The notes below the pieces were generated by a model. It did not search any database. It saw only the letters and a list, made by a program, of their open reading frames with translations, and was not told the DNA's origin. From contig OZ250175.1 in assembly GCA_965238155.1 (NCBI GenBank), forward strand, positions 372,001 to 436,000: DNA of 64,000 nt, in the 5' to 3' direction. Origin of the DNA: BJGV01 sp964196335 (GTDB lineage: Bacteria > Pseudomonadota > Gammaproteobacteria > Burkholderiales > Nitrosomonadaceae). Below are positions 62,423 through 64,000 of the stretch, piece after piece (positions within the stretch are counted from its first letter, which is position 1; each line of letters starts with the position of its first letter). The position numbers were made by a program, and so were the translations under genes.

Positions 62423-63468
62423 CAGAATGTCCAGATCAAATTTCTTAAAGGTATCGTTGTCTGAAATACTTTGTAGCGATAACAGTTCCAGTCCGGAACA
62501 CCGGAAACATCAAATGTACCGCCTGACCAGGGGATGTTGCTGCTGGCTGTTACGTTACAGTCACGCTCAGGCCTCGTGCTCTGAGATAGCAAACCGACCC
62601 GGACTATTCCTACCTGATCCCAGGAGGCAGGGGCCAATGCATCACAGGTATTAAAAGTTGTTGGCGGAGTGTTTACGATATCCTTGCAGTACACTGCCTG
62701 CAGGTTAACAATGTTATCGGCAATTTCTGCAGCCGTTAAATCAAGTATCGATTGCACGGTAAGCGTATTATTTACAACCGCATATTGATTCAGAGTGGGT
62801 GTGGGACCCAGGTTGTAAATCAGGGCATTTGAAGTGTATACAACTCCATGCCCGCCTGTCGGATTATAATCGACGGAATCAGTATGAGTTATGGTGTCTG
62901 CCAGACCTCCGGTTGGTAATGCGGATGCCTCGGCCAGCGTACAGTTCAGTCCGCCTTCAGCAGCAACTACTAAATCACCTACCCTGAAGCCATATCGGTT
63001 GCTTACCTTAAAGTCCTCTGTCGTTGAGGCCATATTCTGGACCTGCTGAACGGAAGCCAGTCCATTTGCTGAGTTACCATAGAGGACTGTGATAGTGTCA
63101 GAGGCGGCTCCCACTCCGGTAGTAGCATTGTTACCTGCTCCCTGGGTAATAAGAACCGGCTGTAATGCAAAATTAAAATTAGTTGTCGTGCGGATATCAT
63201 TATAGGCGAGTACATTACAACCCAGATGAGTCGTATCATTTACGCCATATCCTGCCATACGGAGATCACGTTCTATAGAGTACAGGGCCAGCAACCCGTT
63301 TTGTTGCGCATCACTACCGGATACGGAGGTACGTTTGTATTTTTCAGAGACTGAAAATACCTGGAAAATTACAATTGAGCCGAGTATCGCAATAATCACC
63401 CCTACCATTAGTTCTACCAGGCTAAAACCTGCAGACCGGCTTCGTGAGTTGTGTTTTGTCATCATCAT
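62422..63468 (-). CDS. pilW: Minor pilin assembly protein PilW
   Basis: About 348 residues from the ATG at 63468; a longer TTG reading from 63495 overlaps pilV. The prepilin motif RSAGFSLVELMVGVIIAI has the cleavage Gly and Glu5. The domain is that of PilW, including RDLRMAGYGVND and NLQAVYCKDI, with a final pilin-like strand YKVFQTTIPLRNLIW. Works with PilV/X as an assembly priming complex. Confidence 0.92.
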   Translation of the reverse strand: MMMTKHNSRSRSAGFSLVELMVGVIIAILGSIVIFQVFSVSEKYKRTSVSGSDAQQNGLLALYSIERDLRMAGYGVNDTTHLGCNVLAYNDIRTTTNFNFALQPVLITQGAGNNATTGVGAASDTITVLYGNSANGLASVQQVQNMASTTEDFKVSNRYGFRVGDLVVAAEGGLNCTLAEASALPTGGLADTITHTDSVDYNPTGGHGVVYTSNALIYNLGPTPTLNQYAVVNNTLTVQSILDLTAAEIADNIVNLQAVYCKDIVNTPPTTFNTCDALAPASWDQVGIVRVGLLSQSTRPERDCNVTASSNIPWSGGTFDVSGVPDWNCYRYKVFQTTIPLRNLIWTF

Positions 63469-63475
63469 GTTTGTG

Positions 63476-63922
63476 TTATCCGTTGATGTAAGCAATTACT
63501 AAGTGGTTTCGCTGTGCAGTTGCATTTGGTGCCCGCCAGAAGATTTGCACCTGAACCTGATTACTAGCTCCCAGAGTAATAGTCGGCTGGTTTGCCGCAT
63601 CGGTTACTCCGGGTAACTGAAGTGCCCCGCTTTGGATCTCGGTAGCCCAGGCACGCGTATCAATATTGCCGGTACCGGTGGTTGTGCAGGGGTTACACGC
63701 ATAGCTTGCAAGATTTGCCCGGTCAGCCCAGATCTGACCAAGGATCCGGTTAGTCAGAAAACCGGCATCGGAACGATATTTGGACTCAGACACGGTATTT
63801 ATTGCGGTAGCCTGCATGCCCATCAGCGCAAGTATGCCCATGGAAAAAATCAGAATAGCGATCAGAGCTTCCAGAAGCATGGAGCCTTTTTGTTTTTTTC
63901 GTAATTGTTGAGTATTCATCAT
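63476..63922 (-). CDS. pilV: Minor pilin PilV
   Basis: 148 residues. Prepilin signature QKGSMLLEALIAILIFSMGI (cleavage after G, Glu5 present). GMQATAINTVSESKYRSDA and FWRAPNATAQRNHLVIAYIN are typical of PilV. A Cys pair (YACNPC) lies in the pilin domain. Good GGAG ribosome site; it follows a fimT-type gene cut by the window edge. Confidence 0.92.
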   Translation of the reverse strand: MMNTQQLRKKQKGSMLLEALIAILIFSMGILALMGMQATAINTVSESKYRSDAGFLTNRILGQIWADRANLASYACNPCTTTGTGNIDTRAWATEIQSGALQLPGVTDAANQPTITLGASNQVQVQIFWRAPNATAQRNHLVIAYING

Positions 63923-63928
63923 GACTCC

Positions 63929-64000
63929 TTAGCATCCTCTCGGATCGCTTGAGGGGTGAGACGGATCACATGCACGTGCTGTTCCCCCTGTATTAATCGT
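63929..64000 (-). CDS. FimT/GspH-like minor pilin, C-terminal end only
   Basis: The last 23 codons of a minus-strand gene running off the window: TINTGGTARACDPSHPSSDP then RGC and TAA (63929-63931). The pattern (NxxGxxRxCD...GC) is the closing segment of FimT/GspH pseudopilins, the usual gene before pilV. Assignment rests on this tail and on position. Confidence 0.7.
   Translation of the reverse strand, partial: TINTGGTARACDPSHPSSDPRGC

Noticed and set aside
1..64000. CRISPR array
   Set aside because: No regularly spaced direct repeats with unique spacers and no cas genes were seen.

Overview
The window reads as chromosomal DNA of a betaproteobacterium, most likely of the Nitrosomonadales type. 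That placement is tentative and rests on four things: the gene order glyA-nrdR-ribD...ribH-nusB-thiL-pgpA-pncC-recA-recX-alaS, a RibB with a degenerate GTP-cyclohydrolase-II tail, a DUF3460 protein, and pieces of an exosortase-A (PEP-CTERM) polysaccharide locus. Most of the window is AT-leaning; one transporter gene (18961-20592) is visibly much more GC-rich.

Layout. (1) 0-18.7 kb is dense housekeeping: an aminotransferase, glyA, nrdR, the riboflavin genes (split by a reverse-strand RegB/RegA-type redox two-component system), nusB, thiL, pgpA, pncC, recA-recX, alaS, trxB, an Smr protein and an exported peroxiredoxin. (2) 18.8-33.8 kb is accessory: tRNA-Arg(CCU), a GC-rich BT1-type transporter, then about 25 short genes. 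They include stress-type proteins (CBS pair, UspA, glycine-rich membrane protein), two family-I pyrophosphatase-like proteins, a HEPN-like protein, a cytochrome c lipoprotein, and several proteins I do not recognise. A short hairpin element recurs in the gaps between these genes. (3) 33.9-40.4 kb is an exosortase-A-associated polysaccharide module: aminotransferase, acyl carrier protein, two alpha/beta hydrolases, glycosyltransferase, TPR protein and polysaccharide deacetylase. A 2.4-kb IS1-like element with cargo genes sits exactly at the deacetylase start codon. (4) 43-52.8 kb holds a copper nitrite reductase (nirK) and a complete fatty-acid beta-oxidation set (thiolase, HCDH-ECH fusion, thioesterase, acyl-CoA ligase, FadE). 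(5) 52.8-57.1 kb is miaA, an HNH protein, DAHP synthase, a cyclic-nucleotide-binding protein and ispH. (6) 57.1-64 kb is a minor-pilin operon on the reverse strand: fimT-like (cut by the window edge), pilV, pilW, pilX and pilY1.

Most notable points: alaS carries an in-frame insertion of about 100 residues that resembles an Mrr-type PD-(D/Q)xK nuclease core; pilY1 is split by a G6 tract inside an internal duplication; a TPR gene is split by a T6 tract and a DUF2934 gene by a single base; the IS1-like element has 22-bp inverted repeats, an 8-bp target duplication and non-transposition cargo; the hairpin element keeps one orientation whichever way the neighbouring genes point; and RegA-like boxes lie in front of both regB and nirK. 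Three single-base frameshifts in one window also raise the possibility of uncorrected sequencing errors.
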